DNA of 42,399 nucleotides, taken from contig JALERM010000048.1 in NCBI GenBank assembly GCA_022764165.1, positions 1-42,399 on the forward strand, given 5' to 3'. Under the pieces are notes generated by a model. That model was not told the origin of the DNA. It made no database searches and was given only the letters and a program-made list of their open reading frames with translations. Below, one piece after another: positions 24,011 to 33,503 of the stretch. Position numbers and translations under genes: made by a program. Position 1 is the stretch's first letter; each line of letters opens with the position of its first letter. Source of the stretch: Eubacterium sp. (GTDB lineage Bacteria > Bacillota > Clostridia > Lachnospirales > Lachnospiraceae).

Positions 24011-25318
24011 ATGTTATATCAGGATATTCCAAGAATTTATACGGCAATAGCAGAGTGGGGATCATGTCTGGTTTATCTTTATATCCTAAAAAAAGAAAAT
24101 ATGAAATCTGTACATTTTCTTATAGGCAGTCTTTTCATGTTGGCAATGCAGAGTATTTTTCTGACTTTGACAGGCAGCGTAACTGAAATTTTGTGGATTC
24201 CCTGTATGATGATCGCTGCAGGTATGATGTATGGATTTCTTATGGTCGGAGGAAATATGAAGCCTCTGGGAGCGGCCTATTGCTGTGCCCGTGCATTTGT
24301 TCTTGCTGAGTTTGCAGCTTCGCTGCAGTGGCAGATGGTATCTATTGTACAGGCATGGGGGAATCAGAGCCTCGAGGTTGAAATTCTGATCACGATGGTT
24401 GTTTTTGGAGGCTGCTTTACTATTGATATTTATTTAGAAAAAGATCTTTTGAAGCAGAATTATCTTGAACAGATGACAGTAAAGGAAGTAGTAGCGGCGG
24501 CAATCATGGCTGTTGCAATCTTTGCTTTTAGTAATCTGAGCTTTTTAAATGAAAATGCACCATTTGCGAGCAGAGAACGTGCAGATATTTTTTCTATCAG
24601 AACACTGATCGATTTTGGGGGAATTGCAATCCTGCATGCTTATCAGAGCAGGATCAGTGAGTATGTTGCCGAGAAAGAACTTTCAGTAATGAACGTGATG
24701 CTGAAAAGCCAGTATGATCAATACCGAAATTATCAGGACAGCCTGGATCTCATACAAATGAAATACCATGATCTGAAACACCAGATAACGGGACTTCGTG
24801 CGGAATCAGATGAAGAAAAACGAAAAAAATGGATTGATTCCATGGAAAATGAAATCGCTGCTTTTGAAAATATAAGCAGAACGGGGAATCAGGTACTTGA
24901 TACGATTTTGGCAGCTAAGATTTTCCATTGTCGAAAAAATCATATACAGATTACCTGTGTGGCAGATGGAAAATTATTGGATCATATGCATGTAACAGAT
25001 ATATGTTCTATATTTGGAAATGCTTTGGATAATGCGATTGAACATGTAATTTTAATTCCAGATCTGGAAAAAAGACTGATCCATCTGACAGTATCCGCTC
25101 AAAAAGGATTTGTGTTCATCAAGATAGAGAATTATTGTGAAGCAGAAATTTCCAAAAATGAAGAGGATCTGATTACAACAACAAAAAAGGATAGTAAAAA
25201 CCATGGTTTTGGATTGAAGAGTATTCGTAAAGCTGTAGAAAAATATGATGGTTCTGTAGTATTTGGAGTACAGCGGAACTGGTTTGAATTAAAGATTCTT
25301 TTACCCAGAGTATTGTAA
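24011..25318 (+). CDS. GHKL sensor histidine kinase (AgrC-like)
   Basis: A 435-residue membrane kinase. ATG 24011 follows GGAGG (24000-24004) at ideal spacing; an ATG at 23984 overlaps the previous stop. The N-terminal half has about six membrane spans (residues 12-205). Then a coiled linker (YVAEKELSVMN) leads to the dimerisation helix with LIQMKYHDLKHQ, whose His is the likely phosphosite, and the ATPase domain with the N-box FGNALDNAIEH and G-box HGFGLKS. This is the layout of peptide-sensing AgrC-type kinases. No peptide precursor gene was found nearby. Confidence 0.88.
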   Translation: MLYQDIPRIYTAIAEWGSCLVYLYILKKENMKSVHFLIGSLFMLAMQSIFLTLTGSVTEILWIPCMMIAAGMMYGFLMVGGNMKPLGAAYCCARAFVLAEFAASLQWQMVSIVQAWGNQSLEVEILITMVVFGGCFTIDIYLEKDLLKQNYLEQMTVKEVVAAAIMAVAIFAFSNLSFLNENAPFASRERADIFSIRTLIDFGGIAILHAYQSRISEYVAEKELSVMNVMLKSQYDQYRNYQDSLDLIQMKYHDLKHQITGLRAESDEEKRKKWIDSMENEIAAFENISRTGNQVLDTILAAKIFHCRKNHIQITCVADGKLLDHMHVTDICSIFGNALDNAIEHVILIPDLEKRLIHLTVSAQKGFVFIKIENYCEAEISKNEEDLITTTKKDSKNHGFGLKSIRKAVEKYDGSVVFGVQRNWFELKILLPRVL

Positions 25319-25335
25319 TGCTCTGGGTATTTTTG
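25302..25335 (+). terminator. Terminator of the two-component operon
   Basis: TACCCAGAG (25302-25310) pairs perfectly with CTCTGGGTA (25321-25329), followed by TTTTTG. The stem includes the kinase stop codon. Confidence 0.8.
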
Positions 25336-25351
25336 TTGCCAAGCATACGAC

Positions 25352-25375
25352 AAAAAGGTCCGGTGGACCTTTTTT
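25352..25375 (+). terminator. Second terminator hairpin
   Basis: AAAAAGGTCC pairs with GGACCTTTTT around a 3-base loop. It is A/T symmetric, so it may work in both directions. It isolates the GH3 operon from the kinase transcript. Confidence 0.75.
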
Positions 25376-25381
25376 AGTATT

Positions 25382-25442
25382 TTGTGCCATATTTGCTGCA
25401 TCTTGTGCCAAAAACGGCACGAAATAATAACCATGTTATAGT
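25382..25442 (+). promoter_or_regulatory. LytTR-type direct repeats and activator-dependent promoter
   Basis: TTGTGCCA occurs at 25382-25389 and 25403-25410, exactly 21 bases apart, the spacing at which LytTR regulators bind. A -10 box TATAGT lies at 25437-25442, while the -35 position (about 25414-25419) is poor (ACGGCA), as in activated promoters. The repeats end just upstream of that -35. The likely regulator is encoded at 23283 and the controlled genes start at 25502. Confidence 0.6.
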
Positions 25443-25501
25443 AATGTCAACAGGAAATGATACCTGAAAAAGACGAGAGAGTCAAAGGAGGAAAAAAGAG
25501 A

Positions 25502-28363
25502 ATGATCAGTGTTGAAATGGAAGATGTTCTGGCGGTATTACAATTATGCAAACCGTATATTATCGGTATTATTGCTGCACTTGTAATTGGAATCGTAATT
25601 ATGATCGCATGCCGCAGGATGTCCAGGGGCAAAAAATTTCTGATAAGAGGAGAAGCTGCGATCGCAATGGTTCTTGCAGTTGTTGTCTGCGTGAATATGA
25701 TCTGTTTTGGACCAATGTCTACGTTGATTGGACTGGCAACGGGAAATGGAACTTTAAGCGATGAAACAAATGAGGAAGCTGCGGAAGTAGCAGAAGAAAT
25801 TATGGAAGACGGAATTGTTCTTCTGAAGAATGAAAGCCTGCTTCCTTTAAATGAAACAAAAAAACTGAATATTTTTGGCTGGGAATCTATTAATCCGGCT
25901 TACGGAGGAGCAGGTTCCGGTGGAATTAATGATCTGTATGATATTGTCAGTCTGAATCAGGGACTTGAAAATGCCGGATTTTCTATTAACCAGGAACTGG
26001 TTGATTTTTATAACAATTATGGTGCAGATAATCCGGAAATGTCTATCCAGAAACAGAGCTGGACATTACCGGAGCCACCTGTAGATACTTACAGTGATGG
26101 GCTTATTAAAAGTGCGAAAGAGTATTCTGATGTGGCAGTTGTGGTTCTTTCCAGAAAAGCAGGTGAAGGTCATAATGATATTCCGATGGATGTAAGTAAA
26201 GCGGCATATGATAATAATTCAGATAAATATGACGATTTCCCGGAGGGAGAACATTATTTACAGCTATCTCAGACGGAAAAAGACATGGTGGATATGGTCT
26301 GCTCCAACTTTGATGATGTTATAGTAATTTATAATGGGGCAAATCAGTTTGAACTTGGTTTCGTAGATGAATATCCACAGATTAAATCCGTTGTATGGTG
26401 CCCTGGAACGGGAAATGTGGGATTTGATGCACTTGGTAAAGTTTTTTCAGGTGAAGTGAATCCTTCCGGAAAAACACCGGATACATTTATTTATGATATG
26501 ACGACTGCTCCATGGTGGAACAATGGAGAAAAGATTGAATATACCAACTTGGCAGATATGGCCGTTGAAGGAATGAATGCAGGAACCGCTCAGGTGTATG
26601 CTCCGGCATTTACGAATTATGTGGAAGGTATTTATGTAGGATACAAGTACTATGAAACTGCTGCACAGGAAGGGGCGATTGATTACGATAAGACTGTACA
26701 GTATCCATTTGGATATGGTCTGAGTTACACGGAATTTGAACAGAAAATGGGTGAACTGGAGGAAAAAGACGGACAGATTTCTGTAGATGTAGAAGTAACC
26801 AACACAGGAGATGTTGCAGGAAAAGATGTAGTAGAAGTGTATTATAAACCGCCATATACAAATGGCGGAATTGAGAAATCTTCTGCAAATCTGATTGAGT
26901 TCGAAAAAACAAATCTGCTTCAGCCGGGAGAATCTCAGACTGTTACAGTTACATTCAGTATAGAAGATATGGCTTCCTATGATGAGAATAATGCAAAAGC
27001 ATATGTTCTTGAAAAAGGCGATTATGTGATTTCTATCAACAGCGATTCACATACTGTGCTGGATCAGAAAACTTATACTGCAGATAAAGATGTAGTATAT
27101 AAGGGAGAAAATAAAAGAGCATCAGATGATACTGCAGCAACAAATGTATTTGAAGATGCAAAAGGCGATGTGACATATTTATCACGAGCAGATCATTTTG
27201 CAAATTATGAAGAGGCTACAAAAGCGCCGGCATCTGCAGAGCTGGGTGAGCCATATGTTTCTGAATATCATCTGAACAGCAACTTTGATAAGACTACATA
27301 TCTCAATGATGAGGATGTAATGCCGACAACAGGAGCAGATAATGGACTTACATTAGCTGATATGCGTGATGCTGATTATGACGATCCTCGTTGGGAAAAA
27401 CTTCTGGATCAGCTTACTGTTGACGAAATGGCAAATATGATTGCAATGGCAGGTTATCAGACAGCAGCCATGGATTCTGTGGGAAAAGTGGCTACACTTG
27501 ATTTCGATGGACCAGCAGCAATTAACAACAACTTTACAGGAGTTGGTTCTATTGGATTTCCAATTGAAGTTGTGGTTGCTTCCACATGGAATAAGGAACT
27601 TGCACAGGCCTGGGGTGAATGCATGGGCAAGATCAGTCAGGAAATGGGTGCAGAGGGCTGGTATGCACCAGGTATGAATACTCATAGAACTGCATTTGGA
27701 GCAAGAAACTATGAATACTTTTCAGAAGATGGAGTTCTTGCAGGAAATATGGGAGCAAAAGCAGTAGAAGGAGCAAGAAAATATGGAGTTTATTCTTATA
27801 TCAAACATTTTGCTCTGTATGAGGGAAATGCAAAGATGGTAAGTGTCTGGTCAAATGAGCAGGCAATCCGGGAAATTTATCTGAAACCATTTGAAATTTC
27901 TGTAAAACAGGGTGGTGCAAATGCGGTTATGGTTTCCTGGAGTTTCCTTGGAGATAAATGGACTGGAGAAAGCAGTAACCTTATGAATACAGTTCTCAGA
28001 GATGAATGGGGATTCAGGGGAATGGCACTTACAGACTTCTTCCGAAACAATGGTCATGGATTTATGAATGCAGATGCAGCTTTGGCGAATGGAGTAGATG
28101 CAATGCTGTCCACATTCAACGGAGAAGAGAACAATGTAGCCAATCCGGAACATCCAACATCTGTACTTCAGATGAGAAATGCCTGCAAAAATGTCATGTA
28201 TACAGTTGTAAGCAGTTGGGCTTATGATGGAGAACACGAAGAAACAGGTATGGAAAACTGGAAAAAAGCAGGAATTGGTATCGACATTGTAATGGCACTT
28301 TTCATGGCAGGAATGGAAGTACTGGTAATCAGAGGATATAAGAAAAGAAAGAATGCTGAATAA
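25502..28363 (+). CDS. Membrane-anchored GH3 glycosidase with permuted domains
   Basis: A 953-residue protein; ATG 25502 follows AAAGGAGG. Two N-terminal membrane spans (about 17-40 and 56-78) and one at the C-terminus (about 925-945) before KKRK are visible. The GH3 C-terminal domain comes first (IVLLKNESLLPLN, GGAGSGGIND), then a fibronectin III-like domain (PFGYGLSYTEFE), and the barrel domain last (LTVDEMANMI, FDGPAAI, NYEYFSEDG, KHFALYEGN, MALTDFF). Asp845 in LTDF is the likely nucleophile. This inverted order is known in some ruminal and gut Bacillota beta-glucosidases. Activity is probably on beta-glucosides at the cell surface; the exact substrate cannot be read. Confidence 0.88.
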   Translation: MISVEMEDVLAVLQLCKPYIIGIIAALVIGIVIMIACRRMSRGKKFLIRGEAAIAMVLAVVVCVNMICFGPMSTLIGLATGNGTLSDETNEEAAEVAEEIMEDGIVLLKNESLLPLNETKKLNIFGWESINPAYGGAGSGGINDLYDIVSLNQGLENAGFSINQELVDFYNNYGADNPEMSIQKQSWTLPEPPVDTYSDGLIKSAKEYSDVAVVVLSRKAGEGHNDIPMDVSKAAYDNNSDKYDDFPEGEHYLQLSQTEKDMVDMVCSNFDDVIVIYNGANQFELGFVDEYPQIKSVVWCPGTGNVGFDALGKVFSGEVNPSGKTPDTFIYDMTTAPWWNNGEKIEYTNLADMAVEGMNAGTAQVYAPAFTNYVEGIYVGYKYYETAAQEGAIDYDKTVQYPFGYGLSYTEFEQKMGELEEKDGQISVDVEVTNTGDVAGKDVVEVYYKPPYTNGGIEKSSANLIEFEKTNLLQPGESQTVTVTFSIEDMASYDENNAKAYVLEKGDYVISINSDSHTVLDQKTYTADKDVVYKGENKRASDDTAATNVFEDAKGDVTYLSRADHFANYEEATKAPASAELGEPYVSEYHLNSNFDKTTYLNDEDVMPTTGADNGLTLADMRDADYDDPRWEKLLDQLTVDEMANMIAMAGYQTAAMDSVGKVATLDFDGPAAINNNFTGVGSIGFPIEVVVASTWNKELAQAWGECMGKISQEMGAEGWYAPGMNTHRTAFGARNYEYFSEDGVLAGNMGAKAVEGARKYGVYSYIKHFALYEGNAKMVSVWSNEQAIREIYLKPFEISVKQGGANAVMVSWSFLGDKWTGESSNLMNTVLRDEWGFRGMALTDFFRNNGHGFMNADAALANGVDAMLSTFNGEENNVANPEHPTSVLQMRNACKNVMYTVVSSWAYDGEHEETGMENWKKAGIGIDIVMALFMAGMEVLVIRGYKKRKNAE

Positions 28364-28389
28364 GGAAGAAAGTGGGATGGAAAACAGTT

Positions 28390-30828
28390 ATGAAACAGCA
28401 AAAATTGGTTGAAAAGATGACAATAGAAGAAAAGGCAGCGATCCTCAGTGGAAAAACTGTCTGGCAGACCAGAGAAATTGACAGGCTTTCCATCCCGTCC
28501 ATCTTTCTTTCGGATGGACCGCATGGAATCAGAAAACAGGCAGGAGCAGGAGACCATTTGGGACTGAATGCATCCCTGAACGCAACTTGTTTTCCCACAG
28601 CGGCGACGATTGCAAACAGCTGGAATCAGGATCTGGGGGAAGAGATTGGACAGGCCCTTGGAGAGGAAGCAGCAAGTATGGATGTAAATATCCTGCTTGG
28701 TCCGGGATTAAATATTAAAAGAAGCCCGTTATGTGGAAGAAATTTTGAATATTTTTCAGAAGATCCATATCTTTCCGGGAAGATGGCAGCGTCATATATT
28801 CGTGGAATACAGAGTAAAGGCGTTTATGCCTGCCCGAAGCATCTGGCGGTTAACAGTCAGGAACTTCGGAGAATGGCAATGGACGCAGTTGTTGACGAAC
28901 GGACATTAAGAGAAATTTATCTGACCGGTTTTGAGATAGCTGTTAAAGAAGGACACGCAAAAGCAATCATGAGCAGTTACAACCAGATTAATGGGATTTA
29001 TGCTAATGAGGACAAACATCTTTTGACAGATATCTTGCGCAAAGAATGGGGATTTGATGGAATTGTAGTAACAGACTGGGGCGGAAGCAATGACCATGTG
29101 AAAGGTGTTGCTGCCGGCTCAAATCTGGAGATGCCGTCCTGTGGGTACGATTCTGCAAGAGAAGTGATTGCTGCTGTCCAAAATGGAAAGCTGAAGGAAG
29201 CAGATTTGGATGAAAGAGTTGGAGAACTGGTGGATGCAGTGATGGAACTGACATCAGGGAAGAAGCTTTCAGATAAAAACTTTGACAGAAATGCACATCA
29301 TCAACTGGCAAGGAAAGCAGCAGCAGAAAGCATGATTCTTCTGAAAAATGAAAAACAGATTCTTCCGCTGGATACAAAAAAATCCATCGCTGTTATTGGA
29401 GATTTTGCTTTTTCACCCAGATATCAGGGGGCAGGGTCTTCTATGGTCAATCCAACAAAAGTAGAAGATATGTCATCGATTTTGCAACAATATGATCTGA
29501 ATATTCTGGGGATGACAAGAGGCTATCAGAGAAATGGAGAAGTAGATGAGAATGACAGAAAGTTTGCGTTAAATTTGTCTATGAACGCGGATATTGTAAT
29601 TTTCTGCTTTGGTCTTGATGAGATCAGCGAATCAGAAGGACTGGACAGAACACATATGCGTATTCCGCAGGATCAGATAGATCTTCTGCAGGATATAAGT
29701 AAAGTGAATGAAAATATTATTGGAATACTGAGTGCAGGATCTGCGGTAGAAATGCCATGGCACACCTGCTGCAAAGCGATTTTGCATGGCTATCTGAATG
29801 GACAGGCAGGTGCTTCTGCAACATTGGATATTCTGACCGGAAAAGTGAATCCATCAGGAAGACTGGCAGAAACATATCCCATAACTTATGAACAGACACC
29901 GGCATTCCGATATTATCCAAGTAATGAGAAAACATCGGAATACCGCGAGAGTGTTTATGTAGGATATCGCTATTTTGATACTTCAAAAGTCCGGGTGCAA
30001 TATCCATTTGGCTTTGGGCTTTCCTATACGGAATTTACATATTCTGATCTTATCATAGAAGAGGATGGAATCAAAGTTTCGGTTACAAATACAGGTGACA
30101 GAGACGGAGCTGAGGTTGTTCAGATGTATGTAGGACTTCCTAATGCAATCGTGTTCCGACCGGAAAAAGAACTGAAAGGTTTTGCAAAAGTTTATCTAAA
30201 GGCAGGAGAAAGCAGACAGCTCAGGATTCCGTTTGATGATAAGACATTCCGTTATTGGAATATAAAAACGGGACAGTGGGAAATAGAAACAGGAACTTAT
30301 CAGATTATGGTAGGAGCCAGTGTTGCAGATATTCGTTTAACAGGTATGACTGAGAGAACAGGAAATAGTAAAGGGTATCCGTATAATCCGGCAAAAATGC
30401 CTTACTATTATACAGGAATCGTGCAGAAAATATCAGATGAGGAATTTCGTGAACTTCTTGGCCATGAGATACCGAACAGAAGATGGAGTGGAAATCTGGA
30501 AATCAATGATGCAATTTGTCAGATGTATTATGCAAAAAGCCGACTTGCAAGACTGATATACAGATGTCTCACAAAAATGAAAAAGAAGAGTGAGGCACAG
30601 GGAAAGCCGGATCTGAATATTCTTTTTATTTATAATATGCCGTTTCGGGGGATTGCCAAGATGACCGGCGGGGCAGTCAGTATGGAAATGGTATATGGAA
30701 TTGTCGATGCTGTAAATGGCCACTTTATGCTTGGAGTAAAAAAAGTAGTTGGCGGATATTTCAGAAACAGAAGAAATAATAAGAAATATGAAAAATTATT
30801 AAAAGGAGCCGGAGGAAAGTGCAGATGA
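28390..30828 (+). CDS. GH3 beta-glucosidase-like enzyme with C-terminal extension
   Basis: An 812-residue enzyme in standard order. ATG 28390 gives the usual opening (KLVEKMTIEEKAAILSG); a GTG at 28372 is the alternative, and neither has a strong binding site. Barrel motifs: FLSDGPHGIRKQ, FPTAATIANSW, LLGPGLNIKR, GRNFEYFSEDP, KHLAVNSQE, and VVTDWGG with the nucleophile Asp229. The second domain starts at SMILLKNEKQILPLD and a fibronectin III-like domain has YPFGFGLSYTEF. About 130 residues remain after that, basic and helical (residues about 680-812), not part of usual GH3 enzymes. No signal peptide, so probably cytoplasmic or membrane-associated. Confidence 0.88.
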   Translation: MKQQKLVEKMTIEEKAAILSGKTVWQTREIDRLSIPSIFLSDGPHGIRKQAGAGDHLGLNASLNATCFPTAATIANSWNQDLGEEIGQALGEEAASMDVNILLGPGLNIKRSPLCGRNFEYFSEDPYLSGKMAASYIRGIQSKGVYACPKHLAVNSQELRRMAMDAVVDERTLREIYLTGFEIAVKEGHAKAIMSSYNQINGIYANEDKHLLTDILRKEWGFDGIVVTDWGGSNDHVKGVAAGSNLEMPSCGYDSAREVIAAVQNGKLKEADLDERVGELVDAVMELTSGKKLSDKNFDRNAHHQLARKAAAESMILLKNEKQILPLDTKKSIAVIGDFAFSPRYQGAGSSMVNPTKVEDMSSILQQYDLNILGMTRGYQRNGEVDENDRKFALNLSMNADIVIFCFGLDEISESEGLDRTHMRIPQDQIDLLQDISKVNENIIGILSAGSAVEMPWHTCCKAILHGYLNGQAGASATLDILTGKVNPSGRLAETYPITYEQTPAFRYYPSNEKTSEYRESVYVGYRYFDTSKVRVQYPFGFGLSYTEFTYSDLIIEEDGIKVSVTNTGDRDGAEVVQMYVGLPNAIVFRPEKELKGFAKVYLKAGESRQLRIPFDDKTFRYWNIKTGQWEIETGTYQIMVGASVADIRLTGMTERTGNSKGYPYNPAKMPYYYTGIVQKISDEEFRELLGHEIPNRRWSGNLEINDAICQMYYAKSRLARLIYRCLTKMKKKSEAQGKPDLNILFIYNMPFRGIAKMTGGAVSMEMVYGIVDAVNGHFMLGVKKVVGGYFRNRRNNKKYEKLLKGAGGKCR

Positions 30829-31415
30829 ATCATATAAAAAATATATGGAAATGTTTTGAAGAGAAACATTCTGCTATTGCAAAATGGCTTTATCAGATAT
30901 TCTATTTTGTTATATTCAGTATGGGCGTGACAGTATTCCAGTATCTTGTATTTACATTTTTACCAGGGATTTTGGGAATTGGACTGGCTGGTACAGAGTT
31001 TATGTGGCCAAAGGTTTCCATGAATCTGTTTGGAGTAAAATTTACATGGAGTTTGCTGGGGTATAATGTATTGCGTGATGCAACGGGAAATATACTGATC
31101 GGTGGTGGACTTGGCTATTTTATCAGTTATGAATTGGGGTCATTTCTTGCACAGTGTATCAATTTTCCACTTCAGAGAAATATTACTTTTAAAAGCCATG
31201 GAAATCCTGTATATCAGGCAATCTGGTATTTTGTTGCATGGGTGGTAATTTCACTGATTTGTAATGGATTTAATAATCTGTGGATGCCAGTTGCATCTGC
31301 ATATGTGGCCCCGGCAGTCTATAACATGCTTGTGACAATTATTACAGGTGGAGTTTCCATGGTGATTTTTTTCTTTGTGTTTAAAATTATTTTCCCAGAG
31401 GGGAAGACTGAATAG
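30825..31415 (+). CDS. GtrA-like small membrane protein
   Basis: A 196-residue membrane protein. ATG 30825 overlaps the GH3 stop (ATGA), with GGAGG upstream, so it is translationally coupled. Four membrane spans are visible (about 18-42, 90-108, 126-145, 160-188), and 'QCINFPLQRNITFKSHGN' after the second resembles the NF--NR-FTF signature of GtrA proteins. GtrA proteins move or help flip lipid-linked sugars. Next to two glycosidases it may take part in a surface glycan or glycolipid process. Confidence 0.65.
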   Translation: MNHIKNIWKCFEEKHSAIAKWLYQIFYFVIFSMGVTVFQYLVFTFLPGILGIGLAGTEFMWPKVSMNLFGVKFTWSLLGYNVLRDATGNILIGGGLGYFISYELGSFLAQCINFPLQRNITFKSHGNPVYQAIWYFVAWVVISLICNGFNNLWMPVASAYVAPAVYNMLVTIITGGVSMVIFFFVFKIIFPEGKTE

Positions 31416-31550
31416 AAGAAATTAGCAAGTATGCCTGAAATCTAATAATAAAAGAGATGAGGAGTGGTAAGAAAATCAGACAAATATATATAGCCAACAA
31501 TGGCTTGATCTCCTTTTTTGTTTTGATGTTATTTTTATTATAACAGCATA

Positions 31551-31579
31551 TTGACAGCGACGCAAGGGGATGCTAAAAT
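31551..31579 (+). promoter_or_regulatory. Sigma-A promoter for the sirtuin operon
   Basis: TTGACA (31551-31556), 17 bases, TAAAAT (31574-31579). It is near consensus, 50 bases before the first sirtuin start, and faces the right way. Confidence 0.7.
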
Positions 31580-31628
31580 AATTTGAAGTAAGAATAAAAA
31601 TAACACTCACTTGAAAGGAATGGTGACA

Positions 31629-32609
31629 ATGAACTTCTATGATGATCTGGTCATGCAGACCCAGATGAATTATTCCAGACACTATCATATCTATGCTTCC
31701 GGCAGTACGCCTTATCAGCTGACTGACAAAAAGCCGCTGCCGTATAGCGAACAGATTAATCGGTTGGTACAGGAGGTAAAGGAAGCTGACTGTGTGGTAG
31801 TGGGCGGGGCCTCCGGCCTGTCCGCTGCTGGTGGCGGAGATTTTTACTACGAGGACAGCGACTCCTACCGCAAATACTTCCGACCTTTTGCCGAGAAGTA
31901 CCACTTCAAAGGTGCTTTTGCAGGGATGATGCACCCATGGAAGACAAGGGAAGAGTATTGGGGGTATCTCGCCACCTTCCTTCACACCACCCAGACCGCA
32001 CCTGTGCGTCATCCCTATCTGGATCTGGACGCTTTGCTGAAAGGCAAGGACTTCTTCATCCTCACCACTAACCAGGATACCCAGTTTGTCAAACTCTACC
32101 CGGAGGAGAAGGTGGCGGAGGTCCAGGGGGATCACCGCTTCTTCCAGTGTGCCGCCTGTTGTACCGATGACACTTGGGATGCGGTAAAGCCGGTGGCTGA
32201 TATGGTAGCCGCTATGGGGGATGGTACGAAGATTCCTACGGATCTCATTCCCCGGTGCCCCCACTGCGGCGGTGAGGCATTCCCTTGGGTGCGAGGATAT
32301 GGGAATTTTCTGCAAGGAAAGAAATACGAAGAACAGTACGAAAAAATTTCTCGCTATGTGCTGGAACACAAAGACAGAAAAATTCTGTTCCTGGAGCTGG
32401 GAGTGGGCCGCATGACTCCCATGTTTATCCAAGAACCTTTCTGGAACATGACCCTCAGCTTTCCCCATGCTCGATATATTGCTATCAACAACAAGTATGA
32501 CTTCCTGCCCAAGCAGTTGGAGGACAAGGGTATGACCATTGTGGCCGACATTGCTCAAGTGCTACGGGATGCACGGGATACCATGGACAGCGGAGATAAC
32601 GATCGATGA
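31629..32609 (+). CDS. Atypical SIR2-family protein 1 (SirTM-like)
   Basis: A 326-residue protein; ATG 31629 lies nine bases after AAAGGA. NAD-binding motifs: VVVGGASGLSAAGG (57-70) and LTTNQDTQF with Asn148 and Asp150. Where sirtuins have the catalytic His in an HG pair, this has EVQGD, so His is replaced by Gln166. A zinc ribbon is suggested by CAACC (174-178) and CPHC (210-213). Class M sirtuins (SirTM), which ADP-ribosylate proteins, also carry Gln there. A further LELGVGRMTP motif near 265 is shared by the next two genes. The usual SirTM partners (GcvH-L, lipoate ligase, macrodomain) are not here. Confidence 0.8.
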   Translation: MNFYDDLVMQTQMNYSRHYHIYASGSTPYQLTDKKPLPYSEQINRLVQEVKEADCVVVGGASGLSAAGGGDFYYEDSDSYRKYFRPFAEKYHFKGAFAGMMHPWKTREEYWGYLATFLHTTQTAPVRHPYLDLDALLKGKDFFILTTNQDTQFVKLYPEEKVAEVQGDHRFFQCAACCTDDTWDAVKPVADMVAAMGDGTKIPTDLIPRCPHCGGEAFPWVRGYGNFLQGKKYEEQYEKISRYVLEHKDRKILFLELGVGRMTPMFIQEPFWNMTLSFPHARYIAINNKYDFLPKQLEDKGMTIVADIAQVLRDARDTMDSGDNDR

Positions 32610-33487
32610 GGGTTGCAAACCAAGCGACGCTTCAAGAATTTGCCGAGCGTATTGATCAAGCAGATGCTGTTGTGATCGGAGGCGGCTCCGGCCTGTCAAG
32701 CGCGGCTGGATACGACCACTACCATTGGTCCCCGGCACTTTCGGAGGCATTGGCTCCCTTTCGCGAACAGTATGGCTTTACCTCTCCGCTGGCTGGATTC
32801 TACCATTGCTTTTCCAGCTATGGAGAGCAGTGGGGATATTACAGTCAATATATCTGCTTCATGTGGGAAGCCCCTACTGGGCAGCCCTATCTGGACCTGC
32901 GGGCGCTTATTGCGGACAAACCTGCTTTTGTTCTGACCACCAATGTGGATCAGCAGTTTTTTCGAGTATTTCCCCAGAAACAAATTTGCGCCTTTCAGGG
33001 AGACTTTAGCTACTGCCAATGCAGTCAGCCCTGCCGGGATGATATTTGGGAAAACCGCGAACTGGTGAAGGAACTGACTGGTTGCTTGGCAGGTGTTCGC
33101 CTGCCGGAGGAATCTGTTCCTCGTTGCCCGGATTGCGGGCGGGTGCTGGTGCCCTGGGTACGAGATGATACCTTTCTGGAGGGAACCTTCTGGCAGGATA
33201 GTCTGCACCGCTACCATAGCTTCCTGCGACACTGGATAATGGATCAGTCCGACAAAAAAGTCCTGCTGTTGGAACTTGGCGTGGGTGAGATGACGCCCAG
33301 TATCATCAAACTACCCTTCTGGGAACTTACTGCCAAAAACGAAAACGTCTTTTATGCATGTCTTAATCGAGAGGCATCTCATAGTCCGGAGCACCTGCGG
33401 GGACGCAGCCTGTATCTGCAAGGAGATTTGGCGGAAACTCTGGCTGCTCTCCGGCAGGTGCGATCCATCGCAGCAAACATAAAATAG
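32606..33487 (+). CDS. Atypical SIR2-family protein 2 (SirTM-like)
   Basis: A 293-residue paralogue whose ATG overlaps the previous stop (ATGA), so translation is coupled. It has VVIGGGSGLSSAAGYD (22-37), LTTNVDQQF with Asn113 and Asp115, and AFQGDF with Gln131 in place of the catalytic His. Cysteines CQCSQPC (137-143) and CPDC (174-177) would hold zinc. LLELGVGEMTPS near 245 is the same C-terminal motif as in copy 1. It lacks the roughly 30-residue N-terminal extension of copy 1. Conserved Asn, Asp and Gln suggest that it is active in NAD chemistry. Confidence 0.8.
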   Translation: MRVANQATLQEFAERIDQADAVVIGGGSGLSSAAGYDHYHWSPALSEALAPFREQYGFTSPLAGFYHCFSSYGEQWGYYSQYICFMWEAPTGQPYLDLRALIADKPAFVLTTNVDQQFFRVFPQKQICAFQGDFSYCQCSQPCRDDIWENRELVKELTGCLAGVRLPEESVPRCPDCGRVLVPWVRDDTFLEGTFWQDSLHRYHSFLRHWIMDQSDKKVLLLELGVGEMTPSIIKLPFWELTAKNENVFYACLNREASHSPEHLRGRSLYLQGDLAETLAALRQVRSIAANIK

Positions 33488-33503
33488 AAAGGGGCGAACG
33501 AAT

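Noticed and set aside
31476-32558. Long antisense frame over the first sirtuin gene
   Set aside because: It mirrors the coding frame of the + strand gene in a G+C-rich region, has no ribosome binding site and no recognisable domain.
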